From: Splendidivirga corallicola
GTDB taxonomy: Bacteria; Bacteroidota; Bacteroidia; Cytophagales; Cyclobacteriaceae
Length of the DNA: 64,000 nucleotides
NCBI GenBank assembly: GCA_030442035.1
Contig: JAUJEA010000003.1
Location: 248,001 to 312,000, forward strand
Direction of reading: 5' to 3'
In this document: piece by piece, positions 44,497 to 54,045 of the stretch
Position numbering within the stretch: the first letter of the stretch is position 1
Layout: every line of letters starts with the position of its first letter
Position numbers and translations under genes: made by a program
The notes under the pieces: generated by a model
The model's database searches: none
What the model was told of the DNA's origin: nothing
Seen by the model: only the letters and a program-made list of their open reading frames with translations

Positions 44497-45093
44497 TTAT
44501 TTCACTCTTTTCTTCAATGTGTCAATCACATCTTCAAGCTCAAAACCTTTGGCTGTCAGTAACACCGTAAAATGGTAAATGAGATCCGCGGCTTCTCCTA
44601 AAAAAAGTTCCGTGTTATCATCTTTAGCTTCTATCACCAGTTCCACAGCTTCTTCTCCTACTTTCTGAGCCACTTTATTGATGCCTTTTTTGAATAAAGA
44701 ACTGGTATAGGATGCATCATCCGGATTAGTTTTTCTGTCTTGTATGGTCCTTTGAAGGTTCAGAAGAAAATCCAGTGGATTCTCGGTATTGGTTTCGTTC
44801 CAACAGGTATCGGCACCTGTGTGACAGGCTGGACCGGCAGGCTCAGCTTTTATCAAAAGTGTATCATGATCACAGTCAACTTTGATCTCCTTTACATAAA
44901 GAAAATGACCGCTGGTTTCACCTTTTGTCCAAAGCCGGTTTTTAGAACGGCTGAAAAAAGTGGCCTTCCCGGATTGCCGGGTTTGTTCAAGCGCTTCCTC
45001 ATTCATGTATCCCAGCATCAAAACTTTTAACGTTTTGTCATCCTGAATGATTGCCGGAACTAAGCCATTTGATTTTTCAAAATCTATTTTCAT
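44497..45093 (-). CDS. hisIE: Bifunctional phosphoribosyl-AMP cyclohydrolase / phosphoribosyl-ATP pyrophosphatase
   Basis: 198 residues performing the second and third steps of histidine synthesis. The HisI half (about 1-105) shows SRSKNRLWTKGETSGH and the zinc-binding CDHDTLLIKAEPAGPACHTG. The HisE half (about 110-198) shows TSSLFKKGINKVAQKVGEEA and LIYHFTVLLTAKG. It is the last gene of the his operon, separated from hisF by 351 bases of repeats. It may therefore have extra promoter or mRNA stability control. Confidence 0.97.
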   Translation of the reverse strand: MKIDFEKSNGLVPAIIQDDKTLKVLMLGYMNEEALEQTRQSGKATFFSRSKNRLWTKGETSGHFLYVKEIKVDCDHDTLLIKAEPAGPACHTGADTCWNETNTENPLDFLLNLQRTIQDRKTNPDDASYTSSLFKKGINKVAQKVGEEAVELVIEAKDDNTELFLGEAADLIYHFTVLLTAKGFELEDVIDTLKKRVK

Positions 45094-45444
45094 CGGTGAA
45101 TTATTGTCTTTTATTTAATCGATTTTAATCTTTCTGTTAATTGCCAACTAGCGCTTAGGTATCAGCATTCGGGTTTTAGTATAACCTTAAGTCCTAAAAA
45201 GCCCCGCTGATATCTATCATATAACTGATCTGAGGTGTTGAAGTGTTAAAGTTTCATTGCAATCGTAATTTATCATTCGAAATTCATAATTCATTTAGAA
45301 TTCAACAGTCACTTCGATCAAACAAGATGTACTGACACCATCAAGGTGTCTGACATCGGTACTATCAGTGTTGAAGTTCTGTCACCAATCGTAATTCATC
45401 ATTTGAAATTCGTAATTTATTAATAATTCAAAATTACTCACTGA
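45094..45444. other. Repeat-rich spacer inside the his operon
   Basis: 351 bases without a gene between hisF and hisIE. Besides the REP-like repeat it carries an imperfect direct repeat of about 36 bases (45260-45295 and 45386-45421, both beginning CAATCGTAATT). It also has a small hairpin GACACCATCAAGGTGTC (45334-45350). The hairpin lacks a T tract. Confidence 0.65.
45158..45175. repeat. REP-like repeat, right flank of hisIE
   Basis: GGTATCAGCATTCGGGTT, the inverse of 44416-44433 with one difference. The pair brackets hisIE. Confidence 0.7.
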
Positions 45445-46203
45445 TTAACTCGGTTTGATCACAATATTTTTATCTTTCAAATAGGATTTAAGCTCCGGTA
45501 TACCTATTTCCTTGAAATGAAATATACTTGCCGCCAAAGCAGCATCTGATTTTCCTTTTGTAAAAGTATCCACGAAATGTTCCATATTTCCCGCACCCCC
45601 GGAAGCAATGACGGGAATGTTTACCAGATCCGATATTTTTGCCAGGGCTTCATTGGCAAATCCACCTTTGGTACCATCATGATCCATGGATGTAAACAGT
45701 ATCTCACCGGCTCCTCTTTTTTCCACTTCCACTACCCATTCGAAAAGATCAACCTCTGTGGGCACCCGGCCACCGTTTAAGTGGACCAGCCAGGTTCCGT
45801 CCACATTTTTCGCATCAATCGCTACCACCACGCATTGACTTCCATATTTATTGGCAATGTCATTGATCAATTGAGGTTCTCTTACCGCGGCAGAATTAAT
45901 GCTGATTTTATCAGCTCCCGACTTCAGCAAAATACCTACATCCTCCACCGATTTAATTCCCCCTCCCACAGTAAATGGAATATTAATATTCTGAGCGATT
46001 TTCTTCACAAGTTCGGCCAGTGTTTTCCTTCTCTCATGTGTGGCTGTTATATCCAGAAAGACCAACTCATCTGCTCCCTGATCAGCATATAGTTTACCTA
46101 ACTCCACAGGATCACCCGCATCTCTAAGATTCACGAAGTTTACACCTTTTACCGTTCTGCCATCCTTTATATCCAGGCACGGAACAATTCTTTTCGCTAG
46201 CAT
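45445..46203 (-). CDS. hisF: Imidazole glycerol phosphate synthase, cyclase subunit
   Basis: 252 residues, a (beta/alpha)8 barrel. Catalytic Asp11 in VPCLDIKDG and Asp130 in [12 protein letters not shown] are present, as are the phosphate-binding GGGIKS and ASGGAGN. It works with HisH to form imidazole glycerol phosphate and AICAR. It starts two bases after hisA. Confidence 0.98.
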   Translation of the reverse strand: MLAKRIVPCLDIKDGRTVKGVNFVNLRDAGDPVELGKLYADQGADELVFLDITATHERRKTLAELVKKIAQNINIPFTVGGGIKSVEDVGILLKSGADKISINSAAVREPQLINDIANKYGSQCVVVAIDAKNVDGTWLVHLNGGRVPTEVDLFEWVVEVEKRGAGEILFTSMDHDGTKGGFANEALAKISDLVNIPVIASGGAGNMEHFVDTFTKGKSDAALAASIFHFKEIGIPELKSYLKDKNIVIKPS

Positions 46204-46204
46204 A

Positions 46205-46927
46205 TCAAATCAAAAATTTGGTTAGCTCACTTAACTTAATTTTTCCCTCATAAAGGGCCTTCCCGATGATCACTCCAAATGTGTTGAGCTCATTCAGCTT
46301 TTCAATTTCTTTAACAGTTGTAACACCTCCACTAGCAATCAATTTTAAAGTCGGATACTTTTGTTGGATTTTCTGATAAAGATCAATAGAGGTTCCTGAG
46401 AGCAATCCATCTTTTGCAATATCGGTGCATATGGCATATTTAATGTGCTCTTTTTCATATTCATCAAGAAAATCAAACAGCGTTTCAGTGGCTTCTTCTT
46501 CCCAGCCACTAATGGCTATTTTATCTCCTTTTACATCGGCACCCAGAATGATCTTTTCCGGCCCATATTGTTTAAGCCAACTTTTAAAAGTTGGTTTATC
46601 TTTTACGGCTATGCTTCCTCCGGTTACTTGTTGAGCACCACTATCAAAAGCGATTTTGATATCGTCGTCTGTTTTTACACCGCCACCAAAATCAATTTTC
46701 AATGAGGTATTACTGGCTACAGTTTCCAGAACCTTATAATTAACAATGTGCTTCGATCTGGCTCCATCAAGATCGACCATGTGCAGGCGTTTCAAACCAG
46801 CCCCCTCAAAAGATTTTGCCACCTCCAAGGGATTCTCGTTGTAAATTTTCTTCTGATCGTAGTCGCCTTGAGTCAGGCGTACACACTTGCCATCTATAAT
46901 ATCAATGGCCGGAATAATTTCAATCAT
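46205..46927 (-). CDS. hisA: ProFAR isomerase
   Basis: 240 residues; HisA barrel with Asp9 in [14 protein letters not shown] and Asp131 in [11 protein letters not shown] acting as the catalytic pair, plus GGGVKT and ASGGVT phosphate loops. It isomerises ProFAR to PRFAR. It overlaps hisH by four bases (ATGA), so translation is coupled. Confidence 0.98.
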   Translation of the reverse strand: MIEIIPAIDIIDGKCVRLTQGDYDQKKIYNENPLEVAKSFEGAGLKRLHMVDLDGARSKHIVNYKVLETVASNTSLKIDFGGGVKTDDDIKIAFDSGAQQVTGGSIAVKDKPTFKSWLKQYGPEKIILGADVKGDKIAISGWEEEATETLFDFLDEYEKEHIKYAICTDIAKDGLLSGTSIDLYQKIQQKYPTLKLIASGGVTTVKEIEKLNELNTFGVIIGKALYEGKIKLSELTKFLI

Positions 46928-47508
46928 ATTGCTAAAAAGTTCTTTAATATCTTTTCTCCTACCTGACTGCTTTTCTCCGGGTGAAATTGACAGGCGTAAA
47001 AATTTTTTTTTTGCAAAGCCGCACTGAAATCAATGATATAGTCAGTTTTTGCAATGGTTTCTTCCATCAAAGGAACATAATAGCTGTGGACGAAATAAAC
47101 ATAAGACTCCCTGGGAATATCTCTCATCAGTGTCCCTTTTAAATCATGGACCGTATTCCATCCCATATGAGGCACCTTGAGTTTAGGCTCAAAGCGCAAT
47201 ACCTTCTGTTGGAAAATTCCTAAGCATCTGGTATCATTTTCCTCAGAATATTCGCACATGAGTTGCATACCCAGACATATTCCCAGCACAGGTTGTTTCA
47301 GTTCAGGAATCAATTTTTCCAGGTTAAATTTTTCAAGTGCACGCATGGCCGTATTGGCCTCACCTACTCCCGGAAAAATCACTTTATCTGCCGCTTTGAT
47401 GGTTTCGGCATCGTTGCTCAACACCGGATCAATACCCAATCGATTGAAGGCAAACTTCACCGATTGCACATTGCCGGCACCATAATCAATAATTACTAAA
47501 TTGCTCAT
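46924..47508 (-). CDS. hisH: Imidazole glycerol phosphate synthase, glutaminase subunit
   Basis: 194 residues, class I glutamine amidotransferase with triad Cys78 (LGICLGMQLM), His176 and Glu178 (CQFHPEKSSQ). It supplies ammonia to HisF. Its start overlaps the hisB stop by one base (TAATG). Confidence 0.98.
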   Translation of the reverse strand: MSNLVIIDYGAGNVQSVKFAFNRLGIDPVLSNDAETIKAADKVIFPGVGEANTAMRALEKFNLEKLIPELKQPVLGICLGMQLMCEYSEENDTRCLGIFQQKVLRFEPKLKVPHMGWNTVHDLKGTLMRDIPRESYVYFVHSYYVPLMEETIAKTDYIIDFSAALQKKNFYACQFHPEKSSQVGEKILKNFLAI

Positions 47509-48641
47509 TACAATACTCCCTTAGTACTTGGTAATTGCATATTGTTGGCATCCCGGCGAATGGCCATTTTTATTGCTTTTGCCAAAGCTTTAAAGATTGC
47601 CTCAATCTTATGGTGCTCATTTTTTCCTTCCGCTTTGATATTCAGATTACACTTTGCCGAATCGCTAAAGGATTTAAAGAAATGATAGAACATTTCCGTA
47701 GGCATTTCACCAATCTTTTCTCTTTTGAAATCAGCTTCCCACTCAATCCAATTTCTACCACCAAAATCCAGGGCCACCTGTGCCAGGCAATCGTCCATTG
47801 GAAGACAAAAACCATATCTTTCAATTCCAAGTTTATTCCCCAGTGCTTTGTAAAATGCCTCTCCCAAAGCAATTGCGGTGTCCTCAATGGTGTGATGTTC
47901 ATCTATCTCCAGATCACCTTTAACTTTTACTGTGAGGTCAACACCTGAATGTCTGGCTATTTGATCGAGCATGTGATCGAAAAAACCTAAACCTGTACTG
48001 ATCTCAGCATTACCCTTTCCATCCAAATTAAGATGGATGTTGATATCTGTTTCCTTGGTTACACGACTTACTTTCGCTACCCTTTCTTCTAGTTTTAAAA
48101 ACTCATATATCTCTTTCCAGGAAGTAGTCTCAAGGGCTATCACTTCATTTAAGTCTTCCTTTTTGCCTTTTACTTCATCGCTTCCCAAATAAGATCCATC
48201 ATTGATCCAAATACCTTTGGCTCCTAAATTTTTGGCCAATTGAATATCAGTTAGGCGATCCCCGATAACAAAGGAATTGGACAGATCGTATTCTTCTGAC
48301 ATGTATTTTTTTAACATGCCGGTGTTAGGTTTTCGGTTTGGTGAATTCTCTTTGGCAAAACTTCTATCGAGGAGTACTTCATTAAATTCAATTCCTTCAC
48401 CGGAGAAAGTTTGCATCATCAGATTATGGGTGGGCCAAAAATCTTCTTCAGGAAAAGAAGACGTTCCCAAACCATCCTGATTGGAGACCATGACCAATTC
48501 AAAATTCAGTTCCTCGGCAATCTTTATCAAATACTGGAAAACCTTAGGGTAAAAAGTTAGTTTTTCGAAAGCGTCGATTTGTTCATCTTCCGGTTCCAGA
48601 ATTAGTGTACCGTCTCTATCAATAAATAATACTCTTTTCAT
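47508..48641 (-). CDS. hisB: Bifunctional histidinol-phosphatase / imidazoleglycerol-phosphate dehydratase
   Basis: 377 residues. The N-terminal HAD phosphatase has the nucleophile Asp8 and Asp10 ([10 protein letters not shown]). The C-terminal dehydratase (about 190-377) carries the His-rich metal sites [14 protein letters not shown] and [16 protein letters not shown]. The fusion is as in E. coli HisB and is also common in Bacteroidota. A 235-base spacer containing a hairpin separates it from hisC. Confidence 0.98.
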   Translation of the reverse strand: MKRVLFIDRDGTLILEPEDEQIDAFEKLTFYPKVFQYLIKIAEELNFELVMVSNQDGLGTSSFPEEDFWPTHNLMMQTFSGEGIEFNEVLLDRSFAKENSPNRKPNTGMLKKYMSEEYDLSNSFVIGDRLTDIQLAKNLGAKGIWINDGSYLGSDEVKGKKEDLNEVIALETTSWKEIYEFLKLEERVAKVSRVTKETDINIHLNLDGKGNAEISTGLGFFDHMLDQIARHSGVDLTVKVKGDLEIDEHHTIEDTAIALGEAFYKALGNKLGIERYGFCLPMDDCLAQVALDFGGRNWIEWEADFKREKIGEMPTEMFYHFFKSFSDSAKCNLNIKAEGKNEHHKIEAIFKALAKAIKMAIRRDANNMQLPSTKGVL

Positions 48642-48697
48642 CCGTTCATTAAAAGTGTTATAGTGTTAACGTATTTAAGTTTTTCAATTCAAAATTT

Positions 48698-48819
48698 AAT
48701 GCCATTAAGATAGGGCTTCAGGTGTCAGGTTTTTTTGGCACACTAAAAACATAATTTAGGCTGAAATCTGATACCTGATGCCTGAAAGCTTCAAAATATT
48801 TCCTTAACTAAATGGCATT
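48698..48819. repeat. Large imperfect hairpin between hisC and hisB
   Basis: AATGCCATT (48698-48706) pairs with AATGGCATT (48811-48819), and TTCAGGTGTCAGGT (48717-48730) with ACCTGATGCCTGAA (48773-48786, 12 of 14). REP-like, and related in vocabulary to the repeats around hisIE. It would form a strong RNA structure within the operon message. Confidence 0.7.
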
Positions 48820-48876
48820 GATTCAAAATTTAAAACTCAAAATTCATCATTGTTGGACGCAACTATGATCCAATCA

Positions 48877-49941
48877 TTAATGTTCAGAACTAAAGCTCGC
48901 CTCATTTTTCTGATATTTTTTCAATGCATCCAAAAGTGCTTTATTTTCCGCTTCAGTTCCGATGGTAATCCGTAAACAATCCTCGCACAATATCACATTA
49001 GCACGATTCCTGACAATTATTTCCATTCCCATTAAATATTGGAAGACCGCCAAGGCATTCGTTATTCTCACCAACAAAAAATTGGCACTGGAGTCAAATA
49101 CCTTTTCTACTATGTTGAGCTGCTCCAACTCTTCTTTTAAAAGCTCCCTTTCACTGAGAATAATGTCTCTGGTTCGTTGCATTTCTTCTTTGTTCTCCAA
49201 TGCTTTCAAGGCAGTTTTTTGGGTGAGCTCGTTGATATTGTAAGGAGGCTTGATCTTGTTTAAAATACGAATTATGTTCTCAGAACAAAAAGCCATTCCT
49301 AACCTGATACCGGCGAGTCCCCACGCTTTTGAGAAAGTTTGCATGACCAACAGATTAGGATAGTCTTCAAGTTGGGTTATGAAACTTTTACGGCTCGTAA
49401 AATCAATATATGCTTCATCAATTACAACAATACCATTAAATGCTCTTAGTATACTTACAATCACCTCCTGATCAATATCATTACCGGTTGGATTGTTTGG
49501 AGAACAGACAAAAATCAGTTTTGTGTTTTTATCAATAGCTGATAATATCCCTTCTGCATCTAACTGATATTCTTTCGTTAACGGCACTTCCTTAACCTGT
49601 ACATCATTGATGGAAGCTGAAACCTTGTACATGCCATAAGTAGGAGGTAAAATAATGATATTATCCTGACCAGGTTCACAGAATGCCCTTAGCAATAAAT
49701 CAATAACCTCATCACTTCCATTTCCGAGAAAAATCTGATTTGAAGTAACATTTTTCAATTTTGATATTGCTTGCTTTAAGACAAGCTGATAAGGATCAGG
49801 ATATCTGTTCAGCCCGGTTTCAAAAGGATTTTCATTAGCATCCAGAAATACTTTGGCCTCACCTGCAAATTCATCTCTTGCGGAAGAATAAGGTATCAGT
49901 TTTTTTATATTCTCTCTGGTTAATTTATCAATATCAAACAT
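48877..49941 (-). CDS. hisC: Histidinol-phosphate aminotransferase
   Basis: 354 residues, PLP-dependent fold type I. Schiff-base Lys205 is in QTFSKAWGLAGIRLG, with CSPNNPTGN and VIDEAYIDF. It transaminates imidazole acetol phosphate with glutamate. It follows hisD by two bases. Confidence 0.97.
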   Translation of the reverse strand: MFDIDKLTRENIKKLIPYSSARDEFAGEAKVFLDANENPFETGLNRYPDPYQLVLKQAISKLKNVTSNQIFLGNGSDEVIDLLLRAFCEPGQDNIIILPPTYGMYKVSASINDVQVKEVPLTKEYQLDAEGILSAIDKNTKLIFVCSPNNPTGNDIDQEVIVSILRAFNGIVVIDEAYIDFTSRKSFITQLEDYPNLLVMQTFSKAWGLAGIRLGMAFCSENIIRILNKIKPPYNINELTQKTALKALENKEEMQRTRDIILSERELLKEELEQLNIVEKVFDSSANFLLVRITNALAVFQYLMGMEIIVRNRANVILCEDCLRITIGTEAENKALLDALKKYQKNEASFSSEH

Positions 49942-49943
49942 CC

Positions 49944-51230
49944 TTAAAAATTTAGATCCTTTAACCTAATGGAAACAGCATTCTTATGGGCCATGAGTTC
50001 TTCGGCTTCAGCCATCACTTCAATTGCCGGGCCTAATTTTGAAATGCCTTGCTCGGATATCCTTTGGAAAGTAATTTTTTTCAAAAATGAATCCAGGGAA
50101 ACACCACTATAAGCTTTGGCAAATCCATTTGTTGGTAAAGTATGATTGGTTCCGGAAGCATAATCACCAGCACTCTCAGGGGTATAATTCCCAAGGAAAA
50201 CAGAGCCGGCGTTTTTTACATGCTCGACAAAGAAGTTTTCGTCCTCATTGGAAACAATCAGGTGTTCAGGAGCATATTCATTGATAATCTCCAGGGCCTC
50301 TTCTTGATCTTTGACCAGAATTGTTCTGGAATTTTCCAACGCCTCATTGGCAATATCTCTTCTTGGTAAAACTTCTAATTGCTTTGAGAGCTCTTTTTCA
50401 ACTTCTTCAATCAATTTCTCATGATATGTTATCAGAAGCACCTGGCTATCAGCACCGTGTTCGGCCTGTGACAAAAGATCCGCAGCAACATATGCAGGGT
50501 TCGCTGTTTGATCTGCTACTATTAATACCTCTGATGGTCCGGCAGGCATATCGATGGCCGTACCAAATTTGTTGGCTACCTGCTTTGCTGCTGTTACGTA
50601 TTGATTACCAGGGCCAAAAATCTTATATACTTTAGGCACACACTCAGTTCCAAGATGCATCGCACCAATGGCTTGAGTGCCTCCCAGTTTGTAAATTTTG
50701 TTGATCCCGATCAATGAAGCAGTATATAATATAGCAGGATGTATTTCTCCATTGACATTTGGAGGGGTGCAGAGAATAATTTCTTTACATCCGGCAATTT
50801 TGGCCGGAATACCAAGCATTAAAACGGTGGAGAATAAGGGAGCGGTCCCTCCGGGAATATACAAGCCAACTTTATCAATGGGAACGGCCTTCCTCCAACA
50901 GCGAACTCCTTCAATGGTTTCTATTTCCTCTTCCTTAATGGCTTGCGAACTGTGGAACTTCCGGATGTTATTTTTAGCAAGTTGAATAGCCGCTTTTAAT
51001 TGCTCCGATACCAGTCTTTCGGCATTTTCAATTTCTTCCTTGCTCACCTCAATCTCTTGAAGGTTTACCCCATCGAATTTTTTGGTAAAGTTCAAAAGTG
51101 CCTTATCACCCTCATTCTTGATCTGTTCAAAGACCTCCTGCACAATTGATTCAAGCTCACTAAAATCTTTTGAGGGTCTTTTCAAAATTTCGGGCCAAAG
51201 GTTCTTATCCGGATATTTAAAGATTTTCAT
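49944..51230 (-). CDS. hisD: Histidinol dehydrogenase
   Basis: 428 residues from the ATG at 51230 (MKIFKYPDKNLW); an ATG at 51251 is an alternative. Family blocks are GLYIPGGTAPLFSTVLML, DMPAGPSEVLIVAD, the base-containing YAPEHLIV and SGTNHTLPTNG. It catalyses the last two oxidations to histidine with NAD and zinc. Between hisG and hisC. Confidence 0.98.
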   Translation of the reverse strand: MKIFKYPDKNLWPEILKRPSKDFSELESIVQEVFEQIKNEGDKALLNFTKKFDGVNLQEIEVSKEEIENAERLVSEQLKAAIQLAKNNIRKFHSSQAIKEEEIETIEGVRCWRKAVPIDKVGLYIPGGTAPLFSTVLMLGIPAKIAGCKEIILCTPPNVNGEIHPAILYTASLIGINKIYKLGGTQAIGAMHLGTECVPKVYKIFGPGNQYVTAAKQVANKFGTAIDMPAGPSEVLIVADQTANPAYVAADLLSQAEHGADSQVLLITYHEKLIEEVEKELSKQLEVLPRRDIANEALENSRTILVKDQEEALEIINEYAPEHLIVSNEDENFFVEHVKNAGSVFLGNYTPESAGDYASGTNHTLPTNGFAKAYSGVSLDSFLKKITFQRISEQGISKLGPAIEVMAEAEELMAHKNAVSIRLKDLNF

Positions 51231-51271
51231 GCGTATAAAATTTATTTCCAATGGTCATATGGAATTCGATC

Positions 51272-52132
51272 TTATAAGACCATTTTTTCAATGGGGACCA
51301 CCAATATTCCCTGTGCACCATTTTCTTTTAGTTGATCGATTACATTCCAAAAATCATGCTCATTGATAACCGAATGAACTGAATGCCAACCCTTCTGTGC
51401 AAGTGGTAGTACTGTTGGGCTTTTCATGCCAGGTAAAATCTCAATCACTCTATCCAGACTTTCGTCAGGCACATTAAGCAAAACGTATTTATTATTTTTT
51501 GCAGCCAGCACCGATTTGACCCTAAACAAAAGTTTATCAAGTATCTTCTTTGCTTCCGGTTCAATATTTTGATTTTGAACGATGCAAGCCTCAGACTTTA
51601 ATACGGTCTCCACTTCTTTCAAACCGTTCTTAAAAAGTGTGCTTCCTGTACTTACCAGATCGCAAATACCATCGGCAAGACCAATATTGGGTGCGATTTC
51701 TACGGAACCGGAGATCTCATGAATTTCAGCCTGAAGATTATTTTTATCTAAAAACTGTTGCAGTGTATTGGGGTAGGAAGTGGCTAATTTTTTCCCATCG
51801 AAATAGGAAGGTCCGTTGTAATCTGCATTTTTAGGAATGGCAAGTGACAGTCGGCATTTTGAAAATCCCAACCTTTGGATAACCTCGATTTTCTTTTGTT
51901 TTTCAACTACTAAATTCTCTCCAATAATGGCTATGTCGGCGATCCCATCTTCCACGTATTGTGGAATATCTGAATTCCTCAAATAAAAGACCTCCAGTGG
52001 AAAGTTCCTGGCATTTGCTTTTAATTGATCTTTACCATTGTCAATAGAGATACTACATTCTTTCAATAGCGCTAAAGAACCTTCATTTAGTCTACCCGAT
52101 TTTTGAACTGCAATTTTTAACTTTTTTTCCAT
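51272..52132 (-). CDS. hisG: ATP phosphoribosyltransferase, long form
   Basis: 286 residues. The first committed step of histidine synthesis. The long form carries a C-terminal ACT-like regulatory domain (about 210-286, including PTVLPLAQKGWHSVHSVI), so feedback inhibition by histidine is expected and HisZ is not needed. Catalytic region: IADIAIIGENLVVE and LADGICDLVSTGSTL. First structural gene after the leader and attenuator. Confidence 0.97.
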   Translation of the reverse strand: MEKKLKIAVQKSGRLNEGSLALLKECSISIDNGKDQLKANARNFPLEVFYLRNSDIPQYVEDGIADIAIIGENLVVEKQKKIEVIQRLGFSKCRLSLAIPKNADYNGPSYFDGKKLATSYPNTLQQFLDKNNLQAEIHEISGSVEIAPNIGLADGICDLVSTGSTLFKNGLKEVETVLKSEACIVQNQNIEPEAKKILDKLLFRVKSVLAAKNNKYVLLNVPDESLDRVIEILPGMKSPTVLPLAQKGWHSVHSVINEHDFWNVIDQLKENGAQGILVVPIEKMVL

Positions 52133-52163
52133 GTTTTTTGGCTCAAGATTCCCATTTGGGCAA

Positions 52164-52193
52164 TAAAAAAGCCCGCTTAGAAATCAAGCGAGC
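52164..52193 (-). terminator. his operon attenuator terminator
   Basis: On the minus strand GCTCGCTT (52193-52186), a seven-base loop, AAGCGGGC (52178-52171) and a run of T (52170-52165). Eight base pairs including one G-T. It lies between the leader peptide stop and hisG. The 5' arm (CTCGC) can pair instead with GCGAG at 52242-52238 in the leader coding region. Confidence 0.85.
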
Positions 52194-52230
52194 TTTAAAT
52201 GTTGTTAATTTATTTTCTATAGACACAACA

Positions 52231-52293
52231 TCAACACCTCGCCTGATGGCAAGTAGTATGATGGTGGTAATGATGTGTGCTAAATGATCTCAT
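52231..52293 (-). CDS. hisL: his operon leader peptide
   Basis: 20 residues, MRSFSTHHYHHHTTCHQARC, with six histidines of which five fall in a six-residue run. It begins about ten bases after the predicted transcription start and ends 38 bases before the attenuator stem. Histidyl-tRNA shortage should stall the ribosome here and prevent terminator formation. It is too short for ordinary gene calling, but it has the same logic as enterobacterial hisL. Confidence 0.88.
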   Translation of the reverse strand: MRSFSTHHYHHHTTCHQARC

Positions 52294-52309
52294 GTTTCAA
52301 AATTCGCTT

Positions 52310-52342
52310 CAAATATAGAAAAAAAATAAATCTCAAAAACAA
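52310..52342 (-). promoter_or_regulatory. his operon promoter
   Basis: Minus-strand -7 element TATATTTG at 52317-52310 matches TAnnTTTG. A -33 TTG lies at 52342-52340 (22-base spacer), with another at 52336-52334 (16 bases). Confidence 0.6.
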
Positions 52343-52384
52343 ATAGTAAATTTTATTTCTATAAATCATATTTCACAATAAAAT

Positions 52385-53593
52385 CTATCTGAGTTTTGAT
52401 TTTACAATCACCTCTGAATGAAGCGTTCTATGTACGGGACATCGGTCTGCGATTTCCAGTAATCGTTCTCTTTGGCTCTGGTCCAGATCTCCCTCAAGCT
52501 CTATTTCTCTATCGATTTGATCAACATACCCAGTGGAAGTTTCACAGTTTTCGCAATCCTCAGCATGTATTTTACCATGTCGCAAATAAACCTTGATTTC
52601 CTTTAATGGCCACTTTTTTCTATCGGCATACATCCTTAAGGTCATGCTGGTACAAGCTCCTAAAGCGGATGCAAGCAGATCATAGGGTCCCGGACCAAGG
52701 TCCTTTCCTCCAACACTGATGGGTTCATCAGCAAGGAACTGATGTTTCCCGGCTTTTACAATGGTAGTATATCCTTTTTCCCCGGTTTCCACCACTACCT
52801 GCATTTCATTGTTTGATTCATCTTGGTCCTGCAGATCGATATATCGCTGAGCCCAGGCAGCAATCATTTGTCCGGCGTACAAAGAGTCCTCTTTTTTTGA
52901 AAGCAAATGATCAGCGCCATCCAAAGAGATAAAACTTTTAGGATGTCTGGCTGCCGAATAGATTTCCGCCGCATTCTCAATCTCAACAGTGGTATCCTGG
53001 GGTGAATGCATCACCAATAGCGCCTTTCCCAACCTGTTAATAATGGATTCCATATTGGTCCCTTCAAGATCATCAACAAATTGTTTTTTGATCTTAAATG
53101 TTCTACCCGCCAAATTAACGGTAGCCTCTCCCAGACTTTTGATTTCTTCCAGGCTTTCGGCTAGCAAATGTTTGACATGAGGTGGATTTGATGGAGCACC
53201 GATAGTGGCCACGGCTTTCACAAAATCAAGCCTTGAAGCCGCCTGAATTACAGCCGCTCCCCCCAAAGAATGTCCCACCAGGATCTGGGGAGCACGATAG
53301 TCTCGTTGAAGGAATTCGGCCGCTGCCACCAAATCATCTACATTCGATGAAAAATTAGTGTCAGAAAAATCGCCTTCACTTTCCCCCAATCCTGTGAAAT
53401 CAAAGCGGAGCACAGCTATTTTATTTAAAGTCAGTGATCGGCTTATATTGGTAACAGCCAAGAGATTTTTATTACAAGTAAAACAATGTGCAAACAAAGC
53501 ATAGGCCTGCGGTTCACCTCCAACCGGAAGCTCCAATCTTGCAGAAAGTGTTATTCCTTCCTTGTTCTCAAAATATAGTTTTATCGTTTTCAT
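52385..53593 (-). CDS. Alpha/beta hydrolase - OsmC fusion
   Basis: 402 residues. The N-terminal hydrolase (about 1-255) has Ser109 in [10 protein letters not shown], Asp200 in MHSPQD and His229 in LDGADHLL. The C-terminal OsmC domain (about 265-402) has the two peroxide-reactive cysteines, Cys314 (LGACTSMTL) and Cys385 ([10 protein letters not shown]). The same fusion is known in other bacteria. OsmC domains reduce organic hydroperoxides; the attached hydrolase may release or process the acyl part. Cytoplasmic, single gene downstream of nothing on its strand. Confidence 0.93.
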   Translation of the reverse strand: MKTIKLYFENKEGITLSARLELPVGGEPQAYALFAHCFTCNKNLLAVTNISRSLTLNKIAVLRFDFTGLGESEGDFSDTNFSSNVDDLVAAAEFLQRDYRAPQILVGHSLGGAAVIQAASRLDFVKAVATIGAPSNPPHVKHLLAESLEEIKSLGEATVNLAGRTFKIKKQFVDDLEGTNMESIINRLGKALLVMHSPQDTTVEIENAAEIYSAARHPKSFISLDGADHLLSKKEDSLYAGQMIAAWAQRYIDLQDQDESNNEMQVVVETGEKGYTTIVKAGKHQFLADEPISVGGKDLGPGPYDLLASALGACTSMTLRMYADRKKWPLKEIKVYLRHGKIHAEDCENCETSTGYVDQIDREIELEGDLDQSQRERLLEIADRCPVHRTLHSEVIVKSKLR

Positions 53594-54045
53594 ATCTGTA
53601 GTTTAGAATATCTAAAAAATTATGCTCACCTTGCTATCCATTATTCAGCTCCAATGATGGATAATATAAGTCTAATTCCATGTATTGCTTAGTCTTACCG
53701 AAACTTTGTGTCCAAAAGTTTTTTTAAAATCTCAAAATCCGGTTGAATGTCGCCTGGCAAACAATCCCGGTAGAACATCTGTTATTGGAGCACGTTTTCA
53801 AAAGAGTCGCCCAATCGTTTTGCAAACAGACTCATATTTAACTTTTTTGTTTGTTGTGATACTTTCGTGATACTTAGATCTTAATTTTGTTTATTGGGTG
53901 ATGATATATACTGTTTTAAGTCAAATTTCAAGATGATTTAAAATTGTGTTCAGAAAAACACTCATTATCTTAGGATCATTGAAACAGCTTGGGATAATGC
54001 AATAATAAACAGTCACTTCAACACTCAAATACTTATTAGAAACAG
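53594..54045. other. Intergenic region between divergent genes
   Basis: About 450 bases between the OsmC fusion and the response regulator. A 61-codon plus-strand frame at 53685-53870 shows no protein features. No convincing promoter pair or hairpin was found. Confidence 0.5.
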
